DNA of 64,000 bases from Bacteroidales bacterium 6E (GTDB lineage Bacteria; Bacteroidota; Bacteroidia; Bacteroidales; Prolixibacteraceae), in NCBI GenBank assembly GCA_001270045.2, contig DF970690.1, forward strand, positions 1 to 64,000, in the 5' to 3' direction. This document shows, piece after piece, positions 8,239-18,238 of the stretch (positions within the stretch are counted from its first letter, which is position 1; the number at the start of each line of letters is the position of its first letter). Under the pieces are notes generated by a model. The model was not told the origin of the DNA. It worked only from the letters and a program-made list of their open reading frames with translations, and searched no databases. The translations under genes and the position numbers were made by a program.

Positions 8239-10224
8239 ATGATTGATAAACTCGACTTGAGAACATTGAATATTACAGAAGCCCAAAAGGGAAAGCTGAA
8301 AGAGCTTTTCCCGGAAGTGTTTACCGAAGGCAAAATTGATTTTGAAAAGCTGAAACTCACCCTTGGAGTAGAGATAGATTCCTCTGAAGAACGTTTTGGA
8401 TTGACCTGGGCAGGGAAAGCTGACTGTTTTAAGGTGATTCAGGAACCGAGCGTTGGCACGCTAAAACCCTGCCGTGAAGAAAGTATAAATTGGGACACTA
8501 CTAAAAACCTGTTTATTGAAGGCGACAATCTAGAGGTGCTGAAACAACTGCAAAAAGCCTACTACGGAAAGGTGAAAATGATTTACATTGACCCACCGTA
8601 CAATACGGGCAACGAATTTATTTACCCCGATAAATATCAGGAAAACCTTGATACCTACCTTGCCTTTACAGGGCAGGTGGATGAGGAAGGAAAGAAATTT
8701 TCGACCAATACAGAAACTACCGGTAGATTTCATTCCAATTGGTTGAATATGATGTATCCCCGTTTATTCATTGCAAGAAACCTGTTAAGAAAAGATGGAA
8801 TTATTTTCATTTCAATTGGCGATCATGAAATAGATAATTTGAGAAAAATTTGTAACGAAATTTTTGGCGAAGACAATTTTATAACAACAATCTCAAGATT
8901 AATGAAAACAGGCGGTGCAAAAGGAAATTTCTTTTCACCCAATGTTGAATTTATACTAGTTTATGCAAAAAATATAATTGAGGCTGAATATTTTCGATCT
9001 GTATTATCAAAGGATCAAATAGATCGCTATTATAAATTCAAAGAAAAAGAAGGAATAAGAAAAGACGAAATTTATGGAGAAGAAAGGCTATATAAGGCCA
9101 GCTTAGATGCTCGACCAAATCAGAGGTATTGGATTGAATGTCCAGATAATACCTTTGTGATACCACCTGGTAAAAACTTTCCTAAAAACATAGTCCAGGG
9201 TGAAAAGGTTATTCCTACTTCTGAGGACGGGGTTTGGAAATGGATATATGAGCGTTTTTTAAGCGAATATCAATTAGGAAATATTGTTTTCAAAGAGACT
9301 AGTACTTCTGCACTTCTAGATGAACATGGAAATAAATCGAAATGGAATATTTACAACAAGGTTTGGCTTAAAGACCAAGAAGAAAAGGGAGTAGTTCCAC
9401 CGAACTATATTGATAAATATGAGAACAGACAAAGTTCCAAAGAACTCAAAGAACTCAATATACCATTTGATTTTGCTAAGCCAAGTGGATTAATAAAGTA
9501 TCTAATTCAAATTTGCGGAGCTTCTTCTAACGACATCGTTCTTGATTTTTTTGCGGGATCAAGCTCGACGGCACATGCTGTCTTGGAACAAAATAAAATG
9601 GGCGAGAATCTTAGATTCTTAATGGTTCAGCTTCCTGAACCAACTGATGAAAAAAGCGAAGCTTGCAAAGCTGGGTACAAAACCATTGCCGATATTGGTA
9701 AGGAACGTATCCGTCGGGTAATCAAGAAAATTCAGGCCGAGTTAGAAGAAAAGCAGAAGCAAAAAGCGGGAGAACTCGATTTTGAGCAGGAAGAAGCAAC
9801 TGACAATAAACTGGATTTGGGCTTTAAGGTGTTCAAACTCGACCGTTCAAATTTCAAAATCTGGGATGGCGATGTAGAGAAAAAGCCGATTGAAGAGCAA
9901 CTTCAACTGAACATCCACCGCATTGACCCCTACAGCTGTGAGGAAGATTTGTTGTACGAAATCCTGTTAAAGTCCGGTTTTCAGCCCACAGTGCCGGTTA
10001 TAAAAATCAACCTTGCCGGGAAAACCGTATTTTCAATTGCTGACGATGCTTTGCTCATCTGTCTCGAAAAGGACCTTACTAAGGAATTGATAAAAGCAGT
10101 TGCCGAAAAACAGCCCATTCGCGCCGTATTTCTCGATGACGGATTCAGAGGAAACGACCAGCTAAAAACAAACGCGGTGCAAATCATGAAATCGCACGAT
10201 GTGAAAGAATTCAAAACTGTTTAA
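8239..10224 (+). CDS. mod: Type III DNA methyltransferase subunit Mod
   Basis: 661 residues, beta-class adenine N6 methyltransferase. The catalytic motif IV DPPYNTG (D118) precedes the S-adenosylmethionine-binding motif FAGSSSTAHAV (F438), the order typical of type III Mod subunits. The segment between them, about 180-420, is the expected target-recognition domain and sets the unknown recognition sequence. The C-terminal 150 residues resemble the Mod tail that contacts Res. The frame could begin at TTG 8233, directly after the previous stop, but ATG 8239 is the better start. It should protect host DNA and recruit Res. Confidence 0.93.
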   Translation: MIDKLDLRTLNITEAQKGKLKELFPEVFTEGKIDFEKLKLTLGVEIDSSEERFGLTWAGKADCFKVIQEPSVGTLKPCREESINWDTTKNLFIEGDNLEVLKQLQKAYYGKVKMIYIDPPYNTGNEFIYPDKYQENLDTYLAFTGQVDEEGKKFSTNTETTGRFHSNWLNMMYPRLFIARNLLRKDGIIFISIGDHEIDNLRKICNEIFGEDNFITTISRLMKTGGAKGNFFSPNVEFILVYAKNIIEAEYFRSVLSKDQIDRYYKFKEKEGIRKDEIYGEERLYKASLDARPNQRYWIECPDNTFVIPPGKNFPKNIVQGEKVIPTSEDGVWKWIYERFLSEYQLGNIVFKETSTSALLDEHGNKSKWNIYNKVWLKDQEEKGVVPPNYIDKYENRQSSKELKELNIPFDFAKPSGLIKYLIQICGASSNDIVLDFFAGSSSTAHAVLEQNKMGENLRFLMVQLPEPTDEKSEACKAGYKTIADIGKERIRRVIKKIQAELEEKQKQKAGELDFEQEEATDNKLDLGFKVFKLDRSNFKIWDGDVEKKPIEEQLQLNIHRIDPYSCEEDLLYEILLKSGFQPTVPVIKINLAGKTVFSIADDALLICLEKDLTKELIKAVAEKQPIRAVFLDDGFRGNDQLKTNAVQIMKSHDVKEFKTV

Positions 10225-10239
10225 AATTTTGATAGGGAT

Positions 10240-13140
10240 ATGAAGTTTAAATTCGATGCCAACCAGCCTTATCAAATCGATGCAATAAATGCGGTGATTG
10301 ATATTTTCAAAGGGCAGCCCATTAATAAAGGTGATTACGAAATCCGTTTCGAACGAGCGGGAGAAGGTTTATATGCATCTCAAAAGCTGACTGAACTGGG
10401 TGTAGGCAACAATCTTTTTGTTGATGATAACAAAGTTATTGAGAACACAAAAAGTATTCAGAAAACAAACAACATCCATCAACCTCATTCCATTCAATCC
10501 AAAGGGAAGAACTTTGCCATTGAAATGGAAACCGGCACTGGAAAAACCTATGTTTATCTTCGTACGGCTTTTGAACTGAATGAAAAGTATGGCTTCAAAA
10601 AGTTCATTATTGTAGTTCCGTCGGTCGCTATTCGCGAGGGTGTTTTAAAGTCTATCGAACTGATGAAAGACCATTTCATGCAGTTGTACAACAATGCCCC
10701 GTTCAACTACTTTGTATACGACAGTAAACGGGTGAGCGAACTCCGGGGTTTCGCTATCGGCAACGAAATGCAGTTGATGATTATTAACATCGACTCGTTT
10801 AACAAGGCTACCAATAACGTAATTCACCAGCCAAATGACCGCATGTCTGGCAGGCGCCCAATCGAATTTATCCAGCACACCAATCCGATTGTGATTATGG
10901 ATGAGCCACAAAACATGGAGAGCCAAAAAGCGAAGGAATCCATCAATTCATTAAAGCCACTATGCACACTGCGTTACTCGGCGACCCACCGCGACAAATA
11001 CAACCTGCTTTACTCGCTTGATCCAGTAAAAGCTTTTCAGTTACGGTTGGTGAAAAAAATATCGGTTGCTTCGGTTTTGAATGACAACGATCCGAATGCT
11101 GCTTTTGTAAAACTGAACTCAGTAACCAACAAAGCCGGACGGATTACTTGCAACATTTCGTTACACAAACAAACCGATGAAGGTCCGAAAGAAATAAAAA
11201 TTACCTGCAAACAGGACGATGATTTGTATATCAAATCAAACGAGAGGGAGATTTACCGGAATGGGTTTGAAATAATCGAAATTAATTCTCGCCCAGGGAT
11301 GGAATTTGTCCGTTTTGCTAACGGCATTAGGCTTGCACTGGGGCAGGAAACCGGGGGAACACGTAAAGAGGTAGTGAAGGAACAAATCAGGGCAACCATT
11401 AAAAATCATTTTGAAAAAGAGTTGCAAGTGAAGGGCATGGGCTTAAAAGTGCTTTCCCTGTTTTTCATTGATCGGGTTGATAATTACCGGATTCACAAGG
11501 ACGGTGGTTACGATTTGGGGAAATATGGTTTGTGGTTCGAAGAAATTTACAAAGAGGTTGGCCAGGAATATACCATGTGGCTGGATATTTTGCCAGTACA
11601 CAAAGTACATAACGGCTACTTTTCAAAAGATAAAAAAGGAAATTTAAAGGACACTAGTGGCGATACAGCCGACGATGCTGACACCTACAGCCTGATTATG
11701 AAAGACAAGGAACGTCTTTTAAATCTGGATGAACCATTAAAATTCATTTTCTCCCACTCTGCTCTGCGAGAAGGTTGGGACAATCCAAATGTTTTTCAGA
11801 TTTGTACGTTGAATGAAACCCGTTCAACTCTGAAAAAAAGACAGGAAATAGGACGAGGATTGAGGCTCCCGGTGAACCAGAACGGGGAGCGGATTTTCGA
11901 TAAGAACATCAACAACCTGGTTGTTATTGCCAATGAAAGCTATCAGGATTTTGCCTCCTCCCTTCAAAAAGAGTTTCAGGAAGATTGCGGGGTGGTATTT
12001 GGTCGCCTTCCGGTAGATGCCTTCATTGACATGAAATTCGCTATTGATGGTGAAGAAAAAAAGATAGATCGTATGGAATCGGAACGTATCTGGGAACATC
12101 TTCGGGACAATTTTTGGATTGCTGGCGACGGATTTATAACGAAAACTTTTGGTGAAGCAGTGGACAACCGGGAACTGACCTTGCCAGAAGGTGCACACCT
12201 TAACTTGAATGAACTGATTCAGCGGGTGGAGGAATTTCAGTTGGAAAACCACATTGAAGACCACAACCGTAAGAAAAAAATAAAACTCAACGAGAAAGTA
12301 TTGCTCGATCCGGAATTTGAAAAATTCTGGAATGCTATTAATTCCAAAACAATCTATTCCGTTAAATACTCAACAGAAGAAATGATTCATAATGCAGTTA
12401 AAGCATTGATGAAAATGGATCGGATAAAACCGGCCCAGATCCGCACCATGACCGCTGATTTGGAAGTAAAAGAAAGAGGAGTCTCTACCCAACTGATTCA
12501 TATTGGAACATCTGTTTACGCTGAAAAAGCTAAAAGAGTACCGGATATCTTGACCTATATTCAAAGCAAAACAGAACTTACTCGCTCAACCATTTATGAA
12601 ATCTTAGTTTGCTCCAAACGCCTGAATGAATTTCCGATCAATCCTCAGCAATTTATGGACAGCGTGGTGAAGGAAATTAAAGATGTGATGAACCGTATTA
12701 TCGTGGAAGGAATCCAGTACGAAAAACTGGAAGGGATTCAATATGAAATGTCAAAGTTCTACGAAGAAGAGCACAAATTGTTTTTCGACGAAGAAAAAAT
12801 TACTCCAACAAATAAGTCGGTATATGATTATATCCTCTGGGACTCGAAAGTGGAGCAGCGTTTTGCCAAAGATTTAGAAGCAAATATTAAAGTCAAGTAT
12901 TATATTAAACTTCCGGGGTGGTTTACAATCGATACCCCGGTTGGAACTTACAATCCGGACTGGGCCATACTGAAACAGAATGGCGATGTGGTTTATATGA
13001 TCCGTGAAACAAAATCGACAAAAGACCAGTTGAAATTAAGAATTTCAGAATCCGATAAAATTCATTGTGGCCGTCAGCATTTTATGACTATTGGTGTGGA
13101 TTATGATGTTGCCACGACAATTGAGGACTCTGGCTTGTAA
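10240..13140 (+). CDS. res: Type III restriction subunit Res
   Basis: 966-residue ATP-dependent restriction subunit. Helicase motif I is METGTGKT (K102), motif II is DEPQ (D221), and later motifs include SALREGWDNPNV and RQEIGRGLRL. The C-terminal nuclease shows the PD-(D/E)xK pattern as NPDW (D907) followed by RETK (E923, K925), so the cleavage domain looks intact. It begins 15 bp after mod and would form the Mod-Res complex that cleaves unmodified DNA after long-range communication. Length and motif order match the family. Confidence 0.95.
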   Translation: MKFKFDANQPYQIDAINAVIDIFKGQPINKGDYEIRFERAGEGLYASQKLTELGVGNNLFVDDNKVIENTKSIQKTNNIHQPHSIQSKGKNFAIEMETGTGKTYVYLRTAFELNEKYGFKKFIIVVPSVAIREGVLKSIELMKDHFMQLYNNAPFNYFVYDSKRVSELRGFAIGNEMQLMIINIDSFNKATNNVIHQPNDRMSGRRPIEFIQHTNPIVIMDEPQNMESQKAKESINSLKPLCTLRYSATHRDKYNLLYSLDPVKAFQLRLVKKISVASVLNDNDPNAAFVKLNSVTNKAGRITCNISLHKQTDEGPKEIKITCKQDDDLYIKSNEREIYRNGFEIIEINSRPGMEFVRFANGIRLALGQETGGTRKEVVKEQIRATIKNHFEKELQVKGMGLKVLSLFFIDRVDNYRIHKDGGYDLGKYGLWFEEIYKEVGQEYTMWLDILPVHKVHNGYFSKDKKGNLKDTSGDTADDADTYSLIMKDKERLLNLDEPLKFIFSHSALREGWDNPNVFQICTLNETRSTLKKRQEIGRGLRLPVNQNGERIFDKNINNLVVIANESYQDFASSLQKEFQEDCGVVFGRLPVDAFIDMKFAIDGEEKKIDRMESERIWEHLRDNFWIAGDGFITKTFGEAVDNRELTLPEGAHLNLNELIQRVEEFQLENHIEDHNRKKKIKLNEKVLLDPEFEKFWNAINSKTIYSVKYSTEEMIHNAVKALMKMDRIKPAQIRTMTADLEVKERGVSTQLIHIGTSVYAEKAKRVPDILTYIQSKTELTRSTIYEILVCSKRLNEFPINPQQFMDSVVKEIKDVMNRIIVEGIQYEKLEGIQYEMSKFYEEEHKLFFDEEKITPTNKSVYDYILWDSKVEQRFAKDLEANIKVKYYIKLPGWFTIDTPVGTYNPDWAILKQNGDVVYMIRETKSTKDQLKLRISESDKIHCGRQHFMTIGVDYDVATTIEDSGL

Positions 13141-13150
13141 AACTTAAGCT

Positions 13151-13987
13151 ATGTCAGATCTAAACAGAATTGAACGCAGGAAGCTGGAAGGTTTATTAGG
13201 AATGGGAGGAGGTTATGTTTTAAACTTCACCAATACAACTTTTGAAGAATTTGTCTTAGAAAGCATTAAAGTCGGGATTTACGACAAAAAATACGATACT
13301 TACGGCGATTCAAAGGCAAAGCGGTTGCGTGCAATCTGGGATAAGGAATCAAATTATAGCGTAAGCAAACTTTTAGGGGATTTACTGGAATATCGTAAGA
13401 CGGAAGTTCAGTTAGGCTCTTATGGAATTGAAGAAGCTCCGGACGGTTTAATTCAAGATTGTCTGAAAATTATTGATCGACTTAAACAAGAAAGTCCTGT
13501 TGAAAATCTTGAAGCCCTTGCTCCCATAAATGATGACAGAGATTTTGCATTAGTTGTGAAACAAATTCGGGAGAGCATTGAAAAAAATGAACCAGAAGCC
13601 GCTTTAGATCGACTTCACACATTTTGTGTGAAATTTTTCCGGGAATTAAACGACAAACACGGGAATGAATTTACCAGAGACATCCCTTTGCAGAATTTAA
13701 TAGGTTCATACGTGAAAGCGATTTTAGCAACGGGAAAAATAGAATCGGTAATGACAGAAAGAATTTTAAAAACATCCATTTCTGTTTTAGATACCTTTAA
13801 TAAAATTAGGAATGATCACAGTCTCGCTCACGACAATCCGATTCTGAACTATCATGAAAGCCTTCTGATTTTTAATAATATTGCAAATACGATTAAGTTT
13901 ATTCAATTTATTGAAGCCAATATTTTAGAAGAGAAAAAGGAAGAACCAGAATCTTTTTCATGGGATTCAGAAGATTTACCTTTTTAG
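13151..13987 (+). CDS. Abortive-infection family protein (AbiJ-like N-terminus, Abi_C-like C-terminus)
   Basis: 278 residues. The N-terminal 80 residues, with TTFEEFVLES and GDSKAKRLRAIW, resemble the AbiJ N-terminal domain that accompanies several effector types. The C-terminal half carries RNDHSLAH (R220 to H227), the signature region of the Abi_C family, which belongs to the HEPN-like helical folds often acting as ribonucleases. The gene starts 10 bp after res in the same operon. The likely role is a growth-arresting back-up triggered when restriction fails. Known of the family: phage abortive infection. Inferred: the trigger and the RNA target. Confidence 0.8.
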   Translation: MSDLNRIERRKLEGLLGMGGGYVLNFTNTTFEEFVLESIKVGIYDKKYDTYGDSKAKRLRAIWDKESNYSVSKLLGDLLEYRKTEVQLGSYGIEEAPDGLIQDCLKIIDRLKQESPVENLEALAPINDDRDFALVVKQIRESIEKNEPEAALDRLHTFCVKFFRELNDKHGNEFTRDIPLQNLIGSYVKAILATGKIESVMTERILKTSISVLDTFNKIRNDHSLAHDNPILNYHESLLIFNNIANTIKFIQFIEANILEEKKEEPESFSWDSEDLPF

Positions 13988-14233
13988 TGTATTTAAATTC
14001 TCCTCAAACCCGCCGCAAAGATATCCGCATTTTTAGAAGACAAGCCCTCTGGGTTTCCAAATAAATTCGAGCATAAAGCTATGGACATTCCTCTGGTTCC
14101 ATTTATTTACAATGTTAATCATTGAAATACTCCTTTTTCTATCTTGGCGCGGAGGCCATGTTTTTCCTAAATTCATACCGCACAAAGCTTTTGTTCAATT
14201 ATGATTGTTTTGTTTTGGATGCATTTATAATTG

Positions 14234-14246
14234 TTGTTAAATTAGC
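14234..14246 (+). promoter_or_regulatory. Second copy of the motif seen before the operon
   Basis: TTGTTAAATTAGC, 37 bp before the nuclease-helicase start, nearly identical to the copy at 2762-2775. The 283 bp between 13988 and 14270 hold no supported gene and appear to be the promoter region. Confidence 0.4.
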
Positions 14247-14270
14247 CTTTCAACTGATTGGCCTTTTAAC

Positions 14271-17200
14271 ATGAAAAAAAACGACACCACAATTCAATTT
14301 TCCGCATCTGATTTAGTTAATTATCTTGGTTGTAAACATCTTACAGAGTTAGACAGGAAAAACGCTTTAGGTCTAATTGACCCGCCTGATTGGCAAAATC
14401 CAGCTTTGGCATTTTTACAGCAAAAGGGTAAAGAGCATGAGGATGCTTATGTCGCTTCCCTTAAATCCCAAGGGCTGAGTGTTTGTGAATTGGATGGTAA
14501 TTCAGTTGAATCGACAATTGAAGCCGTTGGAAATGGTTTTGATATCATAACACAAGCACGTTTCTTCAAAGATGGATATGTCGGCATTGCCGATATTTTA
14601 AGAAAAGTTCCCGGTGAAAGTAAATTAGGTGATTATCAATATGCTATTGAAGATACAAAGTTGGCTCATGAAACAAAAGCGGGGACGGTTTTGCAACTGT
14701 GTTTGTACTCTGAGTTATTAGGCGAATTACAGGGAAGAAACCCTGAAAATATGTATGTTGTCAAGCCTGGTGACGAATTTCCAACCGACACTTATCGGTT
14801 TGCTGAGTTTGAAGCTTACTACCATTTTGTAAAAGGGCGTTTTCAAAATGTAATGAACAATGAACCGATAGAAACCTATCCCTTGCCGGTTGCAAAGTGC
14901 GATACTTGTCGATGGTGGAAGGAGTGTACTATTAAATGGCATAAAGATGACCACTTGTCATTGATTGCCGGAATACGTACAAATCAAACAAAAGAACTTA
15001 CTGAAAACGGGATTGTTACTCTTGAGAAATATGCAAAAGAAGAAAGTCCGTTCAGGGGAGAACCTAAACAGGGAAGTGTTACCACATACCAAAAAATTCA
15101 TAATCAAGCTCGTGTTCAATTAAAAGGGCGAAACGAAAACACGCGGTTGTATGAGCTTATTCCAGTAGTACCATTAAGAGGTTTAAATAGATTACCGGAA
15201 TCGTCTCCCGGTGATATTTATTTTGATATTGAGGGTGACCATTTTTATGAAGATGGTGGCTTAGAATATCTTTTCGGAATCTATTACAACGAAGAAGATG
15301 AATTGAAATATAAGGGATTCTGGGCAAAGAACAGAAAGGAAGAAAAAGAAGCCTTTTCTGAGTTTATGGGTTTTGTAATGGCTCGATGGGAAAAATTCCC
15401 TGAAATGCATATCTATCATTATGCGCCCTATGAGCCTACAGCGGTTAAAAGACTTTCAACGAAATGCGCGATTTTTGAAGCAGAGGTTGATAGATTACTT
15501 AGGGCTGATATATTTATTGATTTGTTTTCAGTAATTCGAGAAAGTCTTATTGCAAGCGTTGAAAGTTATTCTTTAAAAGAATTGGAGCATTATACTGATT
15601 TCGTAAGAAAAGCTGATTTGCGTCTGGCAAGTGATGCACGCCGAAGGATGTCAGTTGCATTGGACTTTAATGACTTTTCATCCATGAGACCAGAGGATTT
15701 CGAGTTGATACAAGCTTACAATATGGATGATTGTGTCGCTACTCAAAAGCTTCATCATTGGCTCGAAAACATCTATCAGGAGCAGTTTAATAATGGCGTT
15801 CCATTAGCACGGCCACAAATTGCAACAGGAGAAGCTAGCGAAGCTGTCGAAGAAAAGGATGCTGAGGCAAGAGCTCTTTATGAAGGGCTAGTCGACACGT
15901 TACCGGCTGACCCGGAAGATTGGGAAAATGAAGATAAGGCTAAATGGCTTTTGGCACACCAGATAGAGTTTTATAGACGTGAAATGAAAAGTGCCTGGTG
16001 GGAATTTTTCAGGTTAAATGATTTAGATGATGGTGGCCTATTAAATGAACGTAAGGGTATATCAGGACTTGAATTAATTGGTTCACATCCTGATTCGAAA
16101 GGAGTTCCTATTCATTCATATCGTTATCCTCCTCAGGAAATTTCGCTGGATACCGGTAAAGAGCTATATGAACCTAAAGGAGATAAAATTGGCTCAATTT
16201 ATGATTTTTCTTTAGAAGACAGAATTGTCTATATTAAGAAGACAAGGGCTACAGCAGATATTCACTCTAATTCACTTTTTATCAAAGATATGGTCAGCCC
16301 TGGGGTTTTAGTACCCTCCTTATTCTGCTTTGCTCAAGAAGTTATTGATTCGGGAATTGATGGAGAAGGAGCTTATCGGGCAGGGCGAGACCTTTTACTG
16401 AAAAGAACTTTAAGAGGTATTGAAGGTGCCAATGTGGAGCGAAAAGAAACAGAAAATATCGAGGAATATTCATTGCGATTGGTTGAAAATCTCAATAACG
16501 GTGTATTACCAGTTCAAGGGCCACCTGGAACGGGAAAAACATACCTTGGTGGAAGTCTAATTGCTGAACTTGCAAGTCAAGGTAAAAAGGTAGGTGTTAC
16601 AGCGGTAAGCCATAAGGTAATCCGGAATCTTTTAGATATGGTGGAAAAACAAGCCTCCGAAAAAAGGATTTCTGTAGATGTTAAACATTACAACAGTAAA
16701 TTTAATAAAAAGGACAACCCTGATGACACTATTACATTTTCAGATAAAAAGTTGGCAGTAGCTTATATTGGACAAGGTACAATACTCGGTGGAACAGCAT
16801 GGCTTTGGGCTGAAGATAGTTTTGAAGGGGAGTTAGATTATCTTTTTGTTGATGAAGCCGGTCAAATGTCGCTCACAAATGTATTGACGATATCCCGTGC
16901 TGCCAAGAATATTGTTTTGTTGGGCGACCCGCAACAGTTGGAACAACCAACTAAAGGAGCTCATCCTGAAAATGCAGATATTTCCGCTCTCGAACATATT
17001 CTTGATGGTCATAAAACTATGCCCATGGATAAGGGGGTTTTCTTGGACACCACCTGGCGATTAAATCCTAAAATTTCTGAATTTACGTCAATTCTCTACT
17101 ATGAAGGTCGTTTAAGGGCTAAAGAAGGATTGGAAAGCCAAATTATTGGAGGTGATACACTTTTTAGTGGAGGTGGTTTATTTCTTGTTCCGGTTAATCA

Positions 17201-17660
17201 CGAGGGCAACCAGAGCCAATCTTTAGAAGAAGCCAGAAAAATAAGGGATATTATCGGTCATCTTCTAAATGCTGGTCTAACTTGGACTGACCGAGAGGGA
17301 AAGATATTTCCATTAGAAGACAAAGATATACTGGTAATTGCCCCATATAATGCTCAAGTCAGTATTCTAAAAGAAGCAAGGCCACAGATATCAGTTGGGA
17401 CGGTTGATAAGTTTCAAGGGCAGGAAGCACCTGTTGTTATTTATTCCTTGACAAGTTCATCACCACAGGACGCCCCAAGAGGAATGAGTTTTCTATATAG
17501 TCCAAACCGGTTGAATGTAGCAACCAGTCGTGCCAAATGTATTTGCATCCTAGTTGCATCCCTTAGTTTATTTGAGGCAGAATGTAACACTATTGAGCAA
17601 ATGAGATGGGCAAATGGCTTATGTCTGTATCGAGAAATGGCAACGGTTATTGTTTATTAA
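14271..17660 (+). CDS. Cas4/RecB-like nuclease, RNase H-fold domain and SF1 (Dna2/Upf1-like) helicase fusion
   Basis: 1129 residues, three modules. (1) N-terminal TM0106-type RecB-like nuclease: D108, E127 and K130 form the PD-(D/E)xK site, and C21 with C210, C213, C219 match the iron-sulfur cysteine pattern of Cas4, AddB and Dna2. (2) A middle domain from about 310 with FDIEGD and later YNMDD resembles RNase H-like DEDD exonucleases. (3) SF1 helicase with GPPGTGKT (K756), DEAG (D861), LGDPQQL, TVDKFQGQE and a final NVATSRAK motif. It should unwind and degrade DNA. Whether it works with the restriction operon is inferred from position and the shared upstream motif. Confidence 0.88.
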   Translation: MKKNDTTIQFSASDLVNYLGCKHLTELDRKNALGLIDPPDWQNPALAFLQQKGKEHEDAYVASLKSQGLSVCELDGNSVESTIEAVGNGFDIITQARFFKDGYVGIADILRKVPGESKLGDYQYAIEDTKLAHETKAGTVLQLCLYSELLGELQGRNPENMYVVKPGDEFPTDTYRFAEFEAYYHFVKGRFQNVMNNEPIETYPLPVAKCDTCRWWKECTIKWHKDDHLSLIAGIRTNQTKELTENGIVTLEKYAKEESPFRGEPKQGSVTTYQKIHNQARVQLKGRNENTRLYELIPVVPLRGLNRLPESSPGDIYFDIEGDHFYEDGGLEYLFGIYYNEEDELKYKGFWAKNRKEEKEAFSEFMGFVMARWEKFPEMHIYHYAPYEPTAVKRLSTKCAIFEAEVDRLLRADIFIDLFSVIRESLIASVESYSLKELEHYTDFVRKADLRLASDARRRMSVALDFNDFSSMRPEDFELIQAYNMDDCVATQKLHHWLENIYQEQFNNGVPLARPQIATGEASEAVEEKDAEARALYEGLVDTLPADPEDWENEDKAKWLLAHQIEFYRREMKSAWWEFFRLNDLDDGGLLNERKGISGLELIGSHPDSKGVPIHSYRYPPQEISLDTGKELYEPKGDKIGSIYDFSLEDRIVYIKKTRATADIHSNSLFIKDMVSPGVLVPSLFCFAQEVIDSGIDGEGAYRAGRDLLLKRTLRGIEGANVERKETENIEEYSLRLVENLNNGVLPVQGPPGTGKTYLGGSLIAELASQGKKVGVTAVSHKVIRNLLDMVEKQASEKRISVDVKHYNSKFNKKDNPDDTITFSDKKLAVAYIGQGTILGGTAWLWAEDSFEGELDYLFVDEAGQMSLTNVLTISRAAKNIVLLGDPQQLEQPTKGAHPENADISALEHILDGHKTMPMDKGVFLDTTWRLNPKISEFTSILYYEGRLRAKEGLESQIIGGDTLFSGGGLFLVPVNHEGNQSQSLEEARKIRDIIGHLLNAGLTWTDREGKIFPLEDKDILVIAPYNAQVSILKEARPQISVGTVDKFQGQEAPVVIYSLTSSSPQDAPRGMSFLYSPNRLNVATSRAKCICILVASLSLFEAECNTIEQMRWANGLCLYREMATVIVY

Positions 17661-17985
17661 CTTTCATTGCCCGATAAATATCTGAAAACTGAAGGTTTGT
17701 ATTTACTTCTAATTGTTCAGTTTTTTTAGAGTACATCGTATTCAGCTGCGAGCTGAGGCAATAAAGCGGATGTCTATATAGTTGTTTTTTAATTTCTATT
17801 ACTAATTGTGGAGTAATTGATGCGAATATCCTATGTAATTTTCGGTTTTTGAGAATAATAATACAGACAAACAGAGACATTGCTGGACATATTACTCATT
17901 ATTAATCAATGCATTAATGTTTTCCATAGGTTTGTTGGAGCTGAAATAACAGTATCAAGATTTCTGGCTTCAGCTTCACTATACT
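17661..17985. other. Intergenic region with no convincing gene
   Basis: 325 bases of AT-rich sequence. A 77-codon minus-strand frame (17647-17880) overlaps the helicase 3' end but has no recognisable domain and is not called. A short inverted pair, AGCTGAA near 17940 and TTCAGCT near 17970, precedes the next gene and could be regulatory. Confidence 0.4.
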
Positions 17986-18171
17986 ATGGAGGAAAAACAA
18001 AACAAGAATATTGAAGAAGCAACTGAAAGGGTGAAAAATAGATTGCCTTTGGAAAAACTACGTCTTGTCACCAAATACAAGGATTTGTCTTCTGAAGATT
18101 ACGAACAGCTTATTAAGGATGCAGAAACCATTGCTCTTTTGATTTTGAAAGCCCTCTTTTTGAAGAAATAG
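17986..18171 (+). CDS. Small charged protein preceding the serine recombinase
   Basis: 61 residues, helical and highly charged, ending in a short hydrophobic LLILKALFLKK tail. No domain recognised. It lies 67 bp before the serine recombinase in the same direction, a place where small directionality or regulatory proteins are often found, but that role is only a guess. No Shine-Dalgarno sequence helps to confirm the start. Confidence 0.5.
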   Translation: MEEKQNKNIEEATERVKNRLPLEKLRLVTKYKDLSSEDYEQLIKDAETIALLILKALFLKK

Positions 18172-18238
18172 CACACCATTCCGGTTCGAAATTTGCAGCA
18201 AAATTCTATCTTCGATTTTAACTCAAAATATTATTGCG

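Noticed and set aside
2801-13987. Assignment to DISARM or BREX
   Set aside because: SNF2 helicase and methyltransferase recall DISARM, but drmA, drmB and drmC are missing. BREX would need pglZ and brxC. The Mod/Res pair is plainly type III.
17647-17880. 77-codon minus-strand frame between the nuclease-helicase and the 61-residue gene
   Set aside because: Overlaps the helicase 3' end, has no recognisable domain or promoter, and lies in AT-rich DNA where such frames arise by chance.
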